A stretch of DNA of 64,000 nucleotides from Adiantum capillus-veneris. Taxonomy: Eukaryota; Streptophyta; Polypodiopsida; Polypodiales; Pteridaceae. Under the pieces are notes generated by a model that ran no database searches, was not told where the DNA came from, and saw only the letters and a list, made by a program, of their open reading frames with translations. The stretch is taken from the NCBI GenBank assembly GCA_014529385.2, contig CM043971.1:55871209-55935208 (forward strand), given 5' to 3'. Shown piece by piece: positions 19,406 to 33,400 of this stretch. Position numbers and translations under genes: made by a program. The first letter of the stretch is position 1, and the number at the start of each line of letters is the position of its first letter.

Positions 19406-22147
19406 TGTTTGAGTTTCAAATCGGATTTGAGTCATGATGCATTGTTAGCTCATGATGAGTGTTATGCGCAAAATTGGATTGTGGACTCAGGTGGTGCTAG
19501 CTTTCGTGGGACTCCTCACAAGGAGTGGTTTTCTACATACTTTTCCACACATGGCACGATGAAGCTAGGCAATTCTTATGAACTAGATATATGCGGTGTG
19601 GATAGCATCAAGTTTTCTATGTGTAATGGCATTGAGTTTATGCTGCATAATGTCAGACATATACCCAAATTGACAAAGAGTTTGATGTTAGTTGGATAGC
19701 TGGATGATTTGCATATCACTACCATCTTTGCTCATGGTTCTTGGATCATCAAGAAGGGAAATATGGTCATGCTTAAGGCCAGAAGTCTGGCTCGTTGTGC
19801 TCACTTTATGTCTCTTCCGTGAAAGAGAATTCTATTTGTGTAGCCGAGCTGCCATCTACAGAGTTGTGGCATAGCCGGCTCGGACATACGAGTCAAAAGG
19901 GAATGAAATTCTTGCAGCGTTCTGGTTATATCCCTGTGTTAGATTACTCTAACTTCTCTTTATGTGAGCATTGCATCTATCGCAAACAAACTAGGTTGAC
20001 ATCAAAACCTTTGGACAAGGAGTTAGGGAGTCCTCTAAATCTCGTTCATAGCGACTTGTGCGGACCTATGCCAGTCAAGTCTCTAGGGGGAGAGTTATAC
20101 TTTCTAACATTCATAGTAGACGACTCTACTAGAATGGTGTGGGTTTATCTCTTGAAGCAAAAGAGCGACATCTTTAGTGTCTTTCAGAAGTTCTTAGCAT
20201 TGGTAGAGAACCAGTTGTGTAGAAATCTTAAAGCTTTGCACATTGACAATGGAGGCGAGTTCAAGGACTTTTGTAGTAAAAGAGGAATTAGAAGAGAGTT
20301 TACCTCGCCTTATACACCCACCCAAAATGGTGTGGCTAAGAGGATAAATAGAATTATTGAGGAACGAGTCACTTCTATGTTGTCTACGGCCAACTTACCT
20401 CAAGAATTTTGGGGAGAAGCTGTTACGATGGCTTCTTACTTGATCAATTGGTCACCTAGTACACACTAAAGTACATGTTCCGCAGGAGATGTGGACGTGC
20501 AAAGAGCCCAATTATGATAGATTATGTGTATTCGGGTGTGAGGCATTCTCACATGTGCCAAATGCACTTAAACAAAAGCTGGATCCCAAATCACACAAGT
20601 GCATCTTCATTGGATATGGTGTAGATACAAAGACGGAATATTGTCTTTGGCACCCAAAATCTAAGAAGGTTATACGTAGCTTATAGGTGATATTTAACGA
20701 GTCTAAGATGCATAGAAATCCATTGAAAGACATTGAGTATCGCAAAGTACGATTTGAGGATGTTTCCTCACCACTAGTTACATAGAATGTTGGATGTGCT
20801 AGTGATGCACCTTCCACTAATACACACATACATGTTGCTCCAGAGAGAGTGGAATCTAGCAGTCAGGAACTTTGGAGATCTACTCGTACATCTCGTGCAC
20901 TTGAGCATTTTGAGACAGGATTAGACTAATTGCTAGTCATTGATTGCGGTGAACCCACTTGCTACAAAGAGTCCATTCAAATGGACGATAGGGTGAAGTG
21001 GGAAGAGGCTATGCAATCTTAGTTTAACTCGATTTTAGCCAAGAAAACTTGGGAATTGACAGAGTTACCTCTTGGTGAATAGGCATTGTCATGCAAATGG
21101 GTGTACAAGAAGAAGTATACCACAGATGATCCCGAGCCGAAGTATGAGGCAAGATTGGTTGCTAAAGGTTCAAGCAAACGAAAGACGTGGATTTTGATGA
21201 AATCTTTTCTCCAGTGGTCAAGATGACTACATTGCGTCTTGTGCTTGGTCTAGTAGCCATTGAGGACTTGGAATTGATCCAAATGGATGTGAAGACATCG
21301 TTTTTTCATGGGGATCTTGAAGATGATGTTTACATGAAATAGCCAGAAGATTTTGCGAATAAAGCCTGACAAGCCAACATGGATAGAACTGGTGACCGTG
21401 GTTACGTACGGAGCCAAGAGGATCATTGCTTGTACACAAAGAGGTTGAACGATGGCTCCCTCATCATCCTAATTTTGTACGTGCATGACATGCTCATAGC
21501 CGGGAAGTTAAAAGATGAGATTTCACTTCTCAAGGATGCCTTAAGCAAGCAGTTTGATATGAAAGATTTGGGTGATGCACATCATTTTCTTGGTATGCGT
21601 ATCAAGAGAGATCGCAAACATGGTATACTTGAACTTTCGTAGGAAGAGTATATTCACAAGGTCTTACAACGTTTTAGTATGCAAGGGGGGAAAGCATTGA
21701 GTATCCCAATGGTAGCATACAAAAAACTTAGCAAGCATGATTGTCCCAAATCGGATGCTGAAAAGGTAGAGATTGCAAAGGTGCCGTATTCTTTGGCAGT
21801 TGGCAGTCTCATGTTCGCTATGGTTAGCACACGGCTAGACATTGTATATGCAGTGGGAGTGGTCAGCAAGTTTATGGAAAATCTAGGCAGAAAGCATTGG
21901 AAAGCAGTGAAGCACATCTAGAGATACATCAAGGGCTCAACTAGCAAGTTCTTCTGCCTTGGGAAGAGTGATGCATCCATAGTTGGATATACACTGATTC
22001 GGATTATGCGGGTTGTGTGGACACTAGGCAATCCACACTTGGCTACGTTTTCTTTTTCGATGAAGCGGCAGTTTCTTGGAGATCATGTATCCAAAATTGC
22101 ACTTCGTCTTCCACCACTGAGACAGAGTATGTTGCAGCTTCCAGTTC
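19406..22147 (+). pseudogene. Copia B pol, 5' portion (PR-IN-RT-start of RH)
   Basis: Protease IVDSGGASFRGTPHKEWF. Integrase LWHSRLGHTSQKGMKFL with CEHCIYRK zinc region, HSDLCGPM and LHIDNGGEF (Asp residues kept), then GVAKRINRII with Lys for the catalytic Glu. RT WVYKKKYTTDDPEPKYEAR (about 21100) and LYVHDMLIAG, where His replaces the first Asp of YVDD. It ends inside RNase H (STTETEYVAASS), where the gypsy element is inserted. Stops: TAG 19697, 20684, 20783, 21020, 21080, 21340, 21640, 21919; TAA 20927. The TAGs at 19697 (VGQLDD), 21340 (MKQPE) and 21640 (SQEEY) fall at positions that are Gln in relatives. Confidence 0.85.
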
Positions 22148-22936
22148 TGTTAGCAGCAAGCTAACGCGGATATCATTTTTCGGAGCTTTAATTGTAAAAG
22201 TATTTATTATTTTGATGGATCGAGAATATTGTAACTCCTACTTTCCAGATAAACTTTGTAATTGATGAGTCGGGGCTAGAAGCTTCCAAATTGTATCAAA
22301 CTGTCTTTAGTTAGAGCTCCCAGATTATTAGTTTTGACCACCAAAAACCTTGGCTAAGGTATAAAAGCCAATTTTTGTAAGTTTTTTATAAGTTTTGGAT
22401 AATAGCAACACAGCATGAGCTAACGGCACTCACTTCTCTCCTTCTCGCGCTTCCTACTCCCTCCCCGGTTGTCACATTGTAGTCACGTCTGTTGCGTTGC
22501 AACCACAGGTAAGAGCTCTACGCCATTGACATAAGCATTTCATGGTAATCCGTAGCTTTTGGCGTCGCCGACCCGCGGCCTAATCTCATCATAAGTAGGA
22601 ATTTAAGCTTTAAAATTGAAAACTAAGTGTAGGCGGGGTATTGGGGCGTCATTGCTAAGCATTTAGATGCATTCTGGGTTGTAACGTTTGGATGTCATTT
22701 GATGATGTAACGGATATGATTTTTTTGTTGATGAGCGATTAGCTTTTGGTGATTTCAGTCATTTGAGTGTAGCTTGAGTGAGATGCAAGTTGTTTGTTTT
22801 TTTCCAAGAGATTGACAACCTCTTGTAGCCTCTATGCACTAGTCGAGTCAACTTCGTCCCATGGATTGACAATTATACTCATGGTTCTCGCTACGTCTAC
22901 AATAAGATAGGAGCGAGGTTAGACAATCGTCCCACA
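22148..22936 (+). repeat. Gypsy 5' LTR
   Basis: TGTTAGCAGCAAGCTAAC to CGTCCCACA, 789 bp. It lacks about 120 bases present in the 3' LTR after GCATTCTGGGT. Confidence 0.9.
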
Positions 22937-22938
22937 TT

Positions 22939-22956
22939 TGTCACCGTTATCGAGGA
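22939..22956 (+). promoter_or_regulatory. Gypsy primer-binding site, tRNA-Asp-like
   Basis: TGTCACCGTTATCGAGGA matches the Athila/Tat tRNA-Asp site (TGGCGCCGTTGCCGGGGA) at 13 of 18 positions. Four of the five differences are G-to-A or C-to-T, fitting methylation-driven decay. Confidence 0.65.
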
Positions 22957-24896
22957 TCGAAGAGACCTAAACTAGAGAAAAACACGAGTGTCATGTGAAG
23001 TTATCCTTTAACTTTCTCTAGGATCACCTAGAGTCAAAAATTTCTTTTTAAAACCGCATAGCTTAGGATTGTCGTCTTTTGCTGTGTAGAGGTAGCTTGG
23101 AAGTAAGCGTACTTGCTAAGTACCTTTAGGATTGTAGGATTAGATTAGGATTTTGAGAATGATTGATGGACGAGACAAGTCTAAAAATCAAGGCTCAAAA
23201 AAACCATAAAAAACAAGAAAATGAGTGTTTGTGAACACTTTCAACAACCCCATTACAGTAGAACCTAGGAGTAGGGTAAGTAGAATCCAAGGTGGATTTC
23301 AGAACATCGCTCTCTACAAAAGAATCAATTGTGAGTTTTTATGTGAAGCTGTAGAATTTCAGTTCTACGGTTAGAAATAGCACCAGAAGACTGTGAGTCA
23401 CTTAATCCAACTAGAGAGTATGCTTTAAAAGTTGTATGAACCAGTGGGTAAGCTCAAGGACGCATTGAGGTAAAAATTTCAAGAGTTTCCAAAAATGCAG
23501 ATTATTTACTTTTTCTTGACATTTTAGGCCAAATTAAGTTTTGACTTGATTTAGAGGCTTAAAATAGCTCATGAAAAGACTGTCCAGTGAAAAAGTTCAA
23601 AAAAATATTTATTTTAGGCCCAAAGTAAATAATCACAATTATTTATTTTCATCTCAAAAGTGACCAAGGTTGATACCAGAGACTCTATGCATATGTACAA
23701 ACAACTTTTGTAAAGGCCCATAGAATTTGGATCACCAAACTGACCAAAAACTTGGTAAAAACTGAATTCTGTACTGAGTTTCGAGAACTTGAGTATAAAT
23801 TGGGAAAATTTTGTTCAAACCAAGTGAAACTTGATTTATAGGCTTGTATTGATATGATAAACAAGTGTACATGCTCATTTGACCAAAAAGACGTAAAAGT
23901 TTACCAGAAGTAAATAATCGTGATTATTTACTTTTGTTCTATTTTTCAAATTTTTTGACCAAGTCAGTATACCACTAGCTTTAGCATGTTATAATAATCC
24001 CACAAATAAAATTTGATAAAAATTGGATCATTAGATTGAAAATTGTGGCCAAATTTGCAAAGTCAATCTGCAGATACAAAACTATTGACCATTTGAATAG
24101 AAATTATCGAAAATTTATGAAACTTGGCTAGGTAGCTTAAGTTAAGCTGCTTAACAGATCTGTGTCAAGATTGTGACAAAAAATAAGCAAGAGTAAATAA
24201 TCGCGATTATTTACATCTGCTACAAAATTGGACATTTTTGCACATTTGAGTATACCACATGGTCAAGCATATCAAGTTGACCACAGAAATCAATTTTGAT
24301 GAAATTTGGATCACAAAAGTGAGACATAAGACAGATTCTTGAAAACTGAGTCTGCGGGACATGAAACAGTTGATAACTTGAACAAATTTTGTTCAAACTT
24401 AGTGAAACTTGTCCAAAGACCTTAACAAGTTGCATACTTGACAAATCAAGCCAAAAAGTACAAAAATTTGAGAAAAGTAAATAATCGCGATTATTTACTA
24501 CAGATACACAGAGACAGGCTTTTTGATTTTTTGACCAACATAATACAAGGCCATTGGGCAATTTTGGGTTCAATCATATCCAAATTAGTAGAGGTTCACT
24601 CAGTTTCCAAGTTGCAGATTAGTCCTTTGGCTTTTTGCAAAACTAGAATCTGAAAGTCTCAATTACTGACTTACTTAGTTCAAATTGAAGAGATACACAT
24701 AGACCAATCACAAAAGTTAGCAAGAATTGTACAGTCTTTGTGAAAGAATAGATAACTTGATTAAATCTGATACAGAAATCAGTTTACAGAACAAGGAATT
24801 GAAAGCTTGACAAAAGTTGCAATCAAGTCAAGTGGAAGAAGTTCACAACAAGTAAATCCGACGGTAAGTATTATATCCAGGGCTTCATGAGTCTAT
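22957..24896 (+). other. Gypsy leader with four 284-bp palindrome-bearing repeats
   Basis: Non-coding. GTAAATAATCG joined to its reverse complement occurs at 23625 (degenerate), 23910, 24193 and 24477, spaced 285, 283 and 284 bases. The sequence between is strongly diverged but shares phrases such as ACCAAAAA, TTGATCAAA and GAAACTTG. Confidence 0.8.
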
Positions 24897-27180
24897 ATGA
24901 ACCTTAGATTTGGTCGTATACTAGCAAATTACGGCATATTTGGAGAGACCGCTAGTAAAGTATCCACCAAAGAGAGTGAGAACCAAGGAGATCACTTGGA
25001 CACTATATTTGAAGAAGTCTCAGACACTTTTTCAAAATCAACTTCTAAAATGTCTTCCTATTCAACTCATTCAGAAACCGGAACGACAGTGCGATATAAG
25101 CACATACTCTCTTTTTATAAGATTAATCGCCATGGAGCTCAGGTTTACCTGGATCCTAATGAAGAGTATGCCATTCGCATTAATGACCATGGCATACAGT
25201 TTGAAGAGGAAATCAGGGCAAACAAATAAGAAAAAATGTATATGGATAAAAACGAAACTCAGTATTTACAAGTTGAAAACCTTGACGTGATAGACAAATG
25301 GGGGTTAGAGGTAAATACTATAATTTCAGATATGGCAGCAAAAGAAGGATCATCGACTTTAGATTCGAAGGATACGATCAAGTTGATTTGAAGCCTTTGA
25401 AACGGCTTAGTACAGATAATCTTAGGATCGGAGTCTATTGCTGGGAGGATAGAAACGTCAAAGATCTTCTATGGACTTCGCATGCCAAATCAGGTTAGCT
25501 AACACGCATGAAGATCATCTATATCTTCAAAATCAAAGAGAAGGGTTCGGCAGATTTACCAACCTACATGTGTAGAGATTGTTATAACAATAACTTTGTT
25601 ATCATGACTCATGAGGAGGTGAAACAAACCAAATACCAAGGGTACTCCATAAGGGATTGGATATTGGGTCAAGGACCAAAAACTATTCCAAGAGATGAAC
25701 TATGTGAGAGATCTTTTGAGAGTAATGTTAAAAAATCAGAAACCACCTCATCACGAAGAAAACAAGGTGACAATAAAGCCAGTCCAGGGCTACATAAGTC
25801 ACTATTTCCAATAGACTGGTTTGAAGGACTAGGAACAGGACCAACTGCCAAGAGACGGTGAGTTGAACCAAATAGACGTGTCAGACCAGCTGATTTTCAA
25901 AAATGGGTCAAAAAATACAGTGGATTTGGGGATCCATATGACCATTTAGTGAGCTTTAAGCAAGTGCTGAGAGCAGAACACATATTTGATTTCCATACTC
26001 AATTTGAGGGGTTTGGAATAACATTAGAAGGAAAAGCACTAACATGGTTCCAAAACATTCCACCAAGGTCAATCATGGACTTAAATACATTAGCTCAAGG
26101 ATTTGTAGCTGCATGTTCTAAAATGGGGATCAAACACAATACGATAGCTCAAATCTATAGGTTCAAATAGAAACAAGGTGAGTCTGTTAGGGATTGTGCA
26201 ACTAGAATGAAGCAATACATTGCAAGATGCCCAGAGCTAGAAATACCTGCAGAAGAACTACTAGTATCATTGTTTCTAAAGGGATTGCTAAACAAATATA
26301 GAAAGAAGCATATGACCCTGGAAGAGTGTGTGTCAGATGCTATTGACTTAGGAGACAATTGTGATATTTTCAATGAAGAAGATGTCCCTAAGGATAACCA
26401 AAGTGAGAAAACAACATCCACCAAACTAGCACAAGTGGGAATGGATGTTGCAGCACCGCTTACAGTCATAGAAGACATGCTCAAAAGGATGAATGAGATG
26501 ATGAATAACATGCAAAAAGTACCTATGAGGGGACGAGGGCAAGGGATACCTCAATAGGGACAACCAATTAGGCCGCAGAAGTGGTGTGCCATCAAGGATA
26601 AATGAACCAACCATGAGACCAATGAGTACTATTACCGACCAAAGTATGATGGGAATGTTCAATACATGCCTATGAGGCCACAAGAACAACCCATGTACAG
26701 ATATCGGCCTAATATGACCCCAGCTCAAAGACCACCTCAACCCGTGTTTGGTCAACAACCTCCATATCTTGGATATAATTCAGTGCTTGTAAAGTACATG
26801 CATTCAGAGGGAGTCATAGATGAACAAGCACTAGTGCATGTTACACCCTATGTTGAGTCTAGTCCATCTACAGTAATGGTAGAAGGAGATTGGTATAATT
26901 CACATCCACCTCCAATGGAAGAACATGTGACTTATACTACACAAGAGCTTGCACCGATGTATTATGTAGCTAATCAAGGTGTTAGACCTCCGATGGTAAG
27001 ACCCATGATTAAGCCAAGAACTGGAAACTGTCATAACTGTGGTGCAGATGATCATTGGAAAAATGAATGCCCATAGCCTGACAAGAACCTAAAGCCAATT
27101 GAAGCTTATTGCATACAATGTTGCAAAAAGGGAGGACACTTCCCTAAAGATTGTTCAAAAAAATCCTTTAAACAAGGGTA
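24897..27180 (+). pseudogene. Gypsy gag
   Basis: Upstream part (24897-25500, two frames) is unrecognised: ILSFYKINRHGAQVYLDPNE, then GYDQVDLKPLKRL. The capsid-like retrotransposon gag core is at about 25880-26330: DFQKWVKKYSGFGDPYDHLV, LEGKALTWFQNIPP, ESVRDCATRMKQYIARCP. Two zinc knuckles follow: CHNCGADDHWKNEC (CX2CX4HX4C, about 27028) and CIQCCKKGGHFPKDC (about 27111). Stops: TAG 25496, TGA 25859, TAG 26168, TAG 26555, TGA about 26603, TAG 27074. Frameshifts near 25280 and in an A run at about 27160. Confidence 0.8.
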
Positions 27181-30100
27181 AAGCAGTAGTGAACGTAGTC
27201 AAAGTGATACCTAGTAGCTCATCTGAGAGTGAACCGATTGTTCCAATCAAGGTAATCACTAGAGCCCAGGCTAAGAAAAAGAAACATAACTCCTTTGAGT
27301 ATTCGGAGAAAACTAAAATTTCCTCTCAAAAGACCAAAAGAAGCAGAAGCAAAAGGTATGAGATGAGAAAACGAAAACGAAGGGCTGAAATCAAGAAGAA
27401 AGCAAAGAGACTATTCCAGGAAAAAGTGAAAGAAACTGGAAGCGAAATCAAGGAAACCACAGTGAAATCTGGAGGACCAATTTTGGTAGATTAAGTTTTT
27501 GAGCCAATTAATGCAGCCTTGAAAGCTTACCAAGCAGGACTTAAAGCAGTACAAAACATGAAAAACAAATGGAAAAAATATCCTTCTCCAGACATGGAAG
27601 CAGCTACGCTTGAAGCTTATCAAAATTTGGTAAGAATTACTCAAGAGATGTAGAAAAAACAAAAACCCAAGCTCAAGAGTATGGCAAAACCAAAGGAGCT
27701 TGTGGTAGAAACCAGTAAAGAAAAATCCAAAGTGGTGGTAGAACCCCACCTTGAAACTAAAGAACCAAAACTTATGGTGCCGGAAAGCGAAGATGTCTTA
27801 GACAGAATTCCTTTCGTAGAAGAAGATTGTCCAAGACACTTATGGATAAAAGTTAGAGAGATTAATGATGGGAGCCTAACTCTGAAGTCAGCTCCTATAG
27901 AGGAAGTTTGGTTAGACAATCTAAATGTTGATATGGACATGGATGTACAATCCTTGTATGGGGATTGCGGCTCTGAAGCTTCAAAAATGTCTAAACCATT
28001 GACTTTGAAAACTCTACCCTCTTACTTGGGAGATAACGAAGTTGAATCCATAGTGTGTAAAACCACTCAGATAAAGATAGCGAAACAGTCCTTAGAAGTA
28101 GACAACATCCATTTAATCATGTCTACACCCATCCTATGTACTCTTACTTTAGGAGAACTGTTAAAAATCAGACCATATCTATGGAATGATCTACAAAAAA
28201 ACTCTAAAGAAGGTGGGGATAATAGAACTAATCGCAAAGAATTTGGGAAAATTGAAACACGAATTGGATAACAAAGAGATTCGATCTGTTCCAATAAACA
28301 AAGTCGGAGAATACTACGAAGGGAAAGAAGGAAACACAACCCTTCCAGTGAGATATAATGATATAGAAACCATGACAATACTGGATAGTGGGGCAGGCAT
28401 AGCCATAGCCACGAAAGCAGTATGGGAATCATGGGGACAACCAGCCATTAGAGAAACTCAAATGAAATTGCAATTGGCTTATGGACACATCAAAAGACCC
28501 TTGGGACGGCTTGAAAAGGTGATAGTTAATTTCTGTGGGATTGAATATCAAAACACTTTTGCCATAGTAGACTTTAAAAAGAAACTCAATTATGAAATCA
28601 TCTTTGGAAGACCTTTCATGTGACAAGTACAACTTATCCAGGATTGGGGAAATAATTATATGTACTTGAAGCAAGTGGGATCAATAACAAGGGTTAATCT
28701 AAAAGATCACACTTATAGAGATGTCATGAAAACACCCATACAAGAATTTGATTTAGTCTCTTCGGCTGAAACTAAGTTTCCATCTTGGTTGAACAAAGAC
28801 ATGCCTATATGGATGTGTGGAGCCTCAAAAAAGGGGAGCTTAAAATGAGAAGAATGTATCTTAAAAAGGGATTTCACAAACAAAGCATTTGTACCTGAAC
28901 CCTTTTCAGAACATTTGTTTGAGCCATTTGAGTGGACTCAAATTTTAGCAACAATGGATGTATGTGTAAATACGTCTATGCCTACTCAATTTGGCAATGA
29001 GGACGGCTATGGCATAATTCTCATACAAATGATCTCAACCCTTCACATTGAAGACAAAATTCAGGAATCCAAGGACTTGATGAAAGCTCAACAAGTCTTT
29101 TCAGACCTCTACTATGATGCAACAGATGAGTTAGAAGAACATGCAGCTACCTCAAATGATTTGGGGTCAGAGAAAGAACATGTGAGAGCAAAACTACTCA
29201 TGAAAGGAGGGGAGGAAAAAAAATTTGACTTTCCAAACCAGAAACCGAGAAGACAAAAATGGTATAGAAGAAAAAGAGACACGAGAAACTTGAAAGCTAG
29301 ACCTATGCCATCAATCTCCAGTAGAACACAATTTCTGATGCAGATAGATGCACATGATTGTGTCAAAGACAAAATCACTGGTAGATATCCTTTAAACGAA
29401 AAGAAAGAAAACATTGAGAAAAACGAGAAAGGAAACTCAAGCAAAATCTAAATACCAAGATAGGGATTCAACCATGACACGAGTTGAACGAAGAAAGAAA
29501 TATCAAGAGTTGAAAAAAGATTTGAAGGAGATATATACAACTGAAATGAAAACCACTGAGGAGGATGGTAAAGATGTAATGAGTGTTCCATCCCATTACA
29601 AGAAATATACTCTCCAAGATCGAAAAATCATAGTTGAACAACCTGTTAGGGAACTACAAAAACAAGGCGAGTCCTACGAAGGACCTGAAAACGCAAAAAA
29701 GATAGATATGGCCGAACCAAGAGAAGAGCCTAGACTTGCCGACATTGCAAATGACCTAACGGAAGAAGAAGAAGAGCTTTTGTTAAGCGTACTGAGAGAG
29801 TACCAAGATATCTTTGTTCGGTTTTATAAGGATCTCAAGGGTGTTGGTCCAGAAATCTGTCAACATGCCATACCTATGAGAGATGATGCAAAACCAAGTA
29901 GACAAAGACCATACACATATAATAAAACATTTGCCCGGAAGACCAAAGAAGATATTGAAAAGCTAAAGGAAGCCGAATTCATTTATTAAATTGAACACAT
30001 AGATTGGGTGTCTTCAATTGTGGTAGTACCCAAGAAAAATGAAAAATTAAGAGTGTGTGTCAATCTCAAAAAAGTGAATGCAACTACCATTAGAGACAAC

Positions 30101-33100
30101 TTTCCTCTTCCAATCACTGAGCATGTTTTAGAACAAGTTGCAAGAAAAGAGACTTATAGCTTTTTAGATGGATTTTTGGGATACAATCAACTTTTGGTTC
30201 AGCATAAAACTGCCTTTGCAACTGAATGGGGTACTTTTGCCTATTGGGTCATGCCTTTTGGGTTAACTAATGCTCCTGCCACCTTCCAAAGATTAATGAG
30301 CCATGTTTTTAAAGAATATCTTCAAAATTTCTTAGAAGTATATATGGATGATTTATATATACATTCATCAATCCGGGCTGATCATTTTGAACACCTCAAA
30401 AAGGTATTCGAAAAATGTAGACTTTATAGGATTTTCTTAAATCCTGAAAAGTACACATTCATACGTAGACAAGGAAAAATTCTTGGACATATGGTGTCTA
30501 AAAATGGCATAGCTACTGATATGGATAAAGTTCATGTTATTGTTGATTTGCCTAAATCGACAACAGCCAAAGGGGTTCAAGCTTTCATGGGACATTGTGG
30601 ATATTACACACGATTCATTTATATGTACTATAATTGCAAAACCCATGTATAGCTTGATTACACACTTTGAATGGACTGCTGAGTGTGAAGAATTCTTCAT
30701 GAAGCTTAAGCAAGCTCTCACTTCAGCTCCAATATTGAAAGCACCATATTGGAATAAGATATTCCACATACATGTAGATGCTTCCAATTTTGCCATTGGG
30801 TGTATCCTAGCGCAACCAAGAGACGGAAAAATTGATTTTCCTAATTTTTATGCTAGTAGACAATTGAATATGGCAGAGAAAAGCTACACAACCACAGAAA
30901 GGGAAGGATTAGGGATGATCTATGCCGTCAAAAAAGTATAGACATTACCTATTAGCAAACATATTTGTGTTCTCTGTGGACTACCAAGCCTTATTGTACT
31001 TGGTCAACAAGCCATGCAACACAAGAAGAATAGTGAGATGGTTCATCATCCTTTTGGAATTTGATTTCACTGTAGTTGTGAAAAAGGGCACTACTCATCA
31101 AAGAGCAGATCATTTGTCAATGATTGTTTCAGGAGAACCACCTAAGGGAGTAGACAATGATCTACCAGATGCATATTTGTTCTCCGTGGAAATGATACCT
31201 TGATGGTCAAAAAAATATGGTATCTTTGATGACCATAGCTCAAGTGGATTCGCAAATACCACTTTCTATTACAACTGGATTAATTGAGCAATCAGCTATG
31301 AATCAATTACTAGCTGGAAGATTGTACAAAAGAAATCGAGATGGAATATTGCTTTTATGCATTAATCATGAGGAGAAAAACCAATACCTAAGTCAAGCAC
31401 ATAATACCATAGTAGGACTTCACTTTGCGGAAGACCAAACTATGCGACGAATCTTGAGACTTGGAGTATTCTGGCTAACTATAAGGAGAGATGTTCACTC
31501 ATTTGTAAAGCAATGTCAAAAACAAGCACCCATACCTCATGTGACATTGTTCCAAATATCACTTGTTCCTAAGTGGAGTAACTATTTAGTTACTTACTTA
31601 TCAAGCCGAACATTTCCTGAGGATATGAGTAAATGCCACCAAAGAGCAATTGAAACAGAAGCAAGAGACTATGCTCTTACTTGGAACCAATTGTATCAGA
31701 GAGGTAAGGATCAATATTTGCGTCTTTGTGCAAATGAAGACGAATATATTCCCATTATAGAACAAGCACATACTGGATTAGCTGGAGGTCACTTTTCGAG
31801 TGAGACCACTGCAAAAGCAATCTTAATGGCAGGCATATGGTGGCCAACACTTTTTGCAAATGCCAAAGAATATGTTCGAAGGTGTGATGCATGTCAACGA
31901 GCAAAAATGTGGACCCGTGTAAATAGAATGCCCTTAAGACCAATGATGGGGACTAGAGCTTTTGCAAAATGGGGTATAGACTTTGTTGGGCCAATACAGC
32001 CACCTGCTTATAGAACCCAAGCTCAATATATCATTGTAGCTACAGACTATTTGACCAAGTGGTGGACGAAGGCTAAAGCAACTCAAAAGAATGATGTCAG
32101 AACCACACCCGCATTCTTATATGAGTACGTGTTCACAAGATATGGACTGCCAATAGAAATTGTCAGTGAACAGGGGAACTCATTTCCTCAATGAGGTAAT
32201 TGAGTATCTGCTTAATGAGTTTATGGTCATCCATAACAAATCATCTCCCTTTCATCCACAAGCAAATGGGCAAGCTGAGCATACGAATAAAATTCTTAGC
32301 TCGGTATTGACTAAAGTGACTAGTTCGGGAAGGACAGATTGGGAAATGAATCTCTATGCTTCTCTATGGGCTTATCGAGTTTCATTCAAAATAGTTTTAA
32401 ATGCTACACCCTTTAATCTTTCTATGGTCTTGATGCCATACTGCCGATAGAATTTCTATTGCCGACACTAAGGGTAGCTAAGAATCTCGAGTGGACTCGA
32501 CATCAATTTTCAGAGAGGCTTGAAGATCTAGAAAAGCTTGATGAGCAAAGGCTAACAGTTGTAGCTCACATCTATGCACAAAAGCGGAAACAAAAATAGT
32601 TTTTTGATTCCCACCTAGTTACAAAAATCTTCAAAAAAGGAGACCTAGTTTTAGTCTAATCCCTTAAGCAACACATTCTCAAGTTTAAGAAAAAGGAAAA
32701 CAAACCGTTTATCATTGAAGATGTATCTCCAAGTGGAGCAGTTAACTTATCCATCCTAGATGGTGAACCAATGGTTAATTGGATTAGTGGATGCCATGTA
32801 AAGAAGTACAATTTACCACTAACCAATGAATTTCTAGAAAAGATGCGTGCAGCAAAGCAAAGAAAGATAAAACGATAGCAAGTCATTGATGAAGCACAAG
32901 AGGAAGCTCAGCTTCGAGTACTCAAAAGGAAAGTTGCTCTAAAAATCAACAAATACCTATTTCCATCAACACTCTGGAATTAGATGAACAACTATGGGAA
33001 TTACATAAAGATGCAATGTCAATGGATGATGATTGGTTAGATGGAATGGAGCTTCGCATCAAAGTACAGCTGAACAATCATAGCACAAATGCAATGGTCA

Positions 33101-33400
33101 ATACAAAAGCTTGAGTAAATGCAGGTAGTTATTCCACATCCAAGAAAGCAACAAGTCAGTCTTTGACAGCAGGAATATCGACTATTAAAGGATGCAATAA
33201 GAACCCAACACCGACATTGGGAGTAGTCAACTTAAATGTGATAGTACATGGATGTTCATGCCCTCATCAATTTGTATGCTTACCAGATGAACACATAAAT
33301 GAAACAATGATTCTTGGAATCTCATGGATGCGAACTTACAAGGCAGTACTAGATTGGAATACCAACCAGCTCAAGCTATCACCTAAAGGCTGACAACTCA
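27181..33400 (+). pseudogene. Gypsy pol (PR-RT-RH-IN plus extra domains)
   Basis: A Lys/Glu-rich spacer (VITRAQAKKKK onward) is followed by retropepsin TILDSGAGIAIAT (about 28375) with EIIFGRPFM. RT has EKLRVCVNLKKVNATTIRD, SFLDGFLGYNQ, MPFGLTNAPATFQRLM and EVYMDDLYIHS (about 30340). RNase H has HIHVDASNFAIGCILAQ and YTTTEREGLGMIYAVKK. Integrase: an H2C2 domain occurs twice (about 31320-31530 degenerate, 31690-31910 intact: HTGLAGGHF ... CDACQRAK), then WGIDFVGPI (Asp), IVSEQGNSF (Glu where Asp is usual) and FHPQANGQAEHTN (Glu). Stops include TAA 27492, TAG 27651, TGA 28621, TGA 28846, TAA 29987, TAG 32597, TAA 32658, TAG 32876. Frameshifts occur near 28240, 29440, 30630, 30930, 31205, 32165 and 32435. 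Confidence 0.85.
33040..33393 (+). other. Second retropepsin-like domain downstream of gypsy integrase
   Basis: The pattern of a retroviral-type aspartic protease fold is visible: IKVQLNNHSTNAMVNTKA, where DTGA would be expected, then LGVVNLNVIVHGCSCPHQFV and MILGISWMRTYKAVLDW, which matches the ILGMDWL-type C-terminal motif. The catalytic Asp-Thr-Gly reads Asn-Thr-Lys and a TGA follows, so it is not catalytic here. It could be an accessory domain of this gypsy lineage or a captured fragment. Confidence 0.5.
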
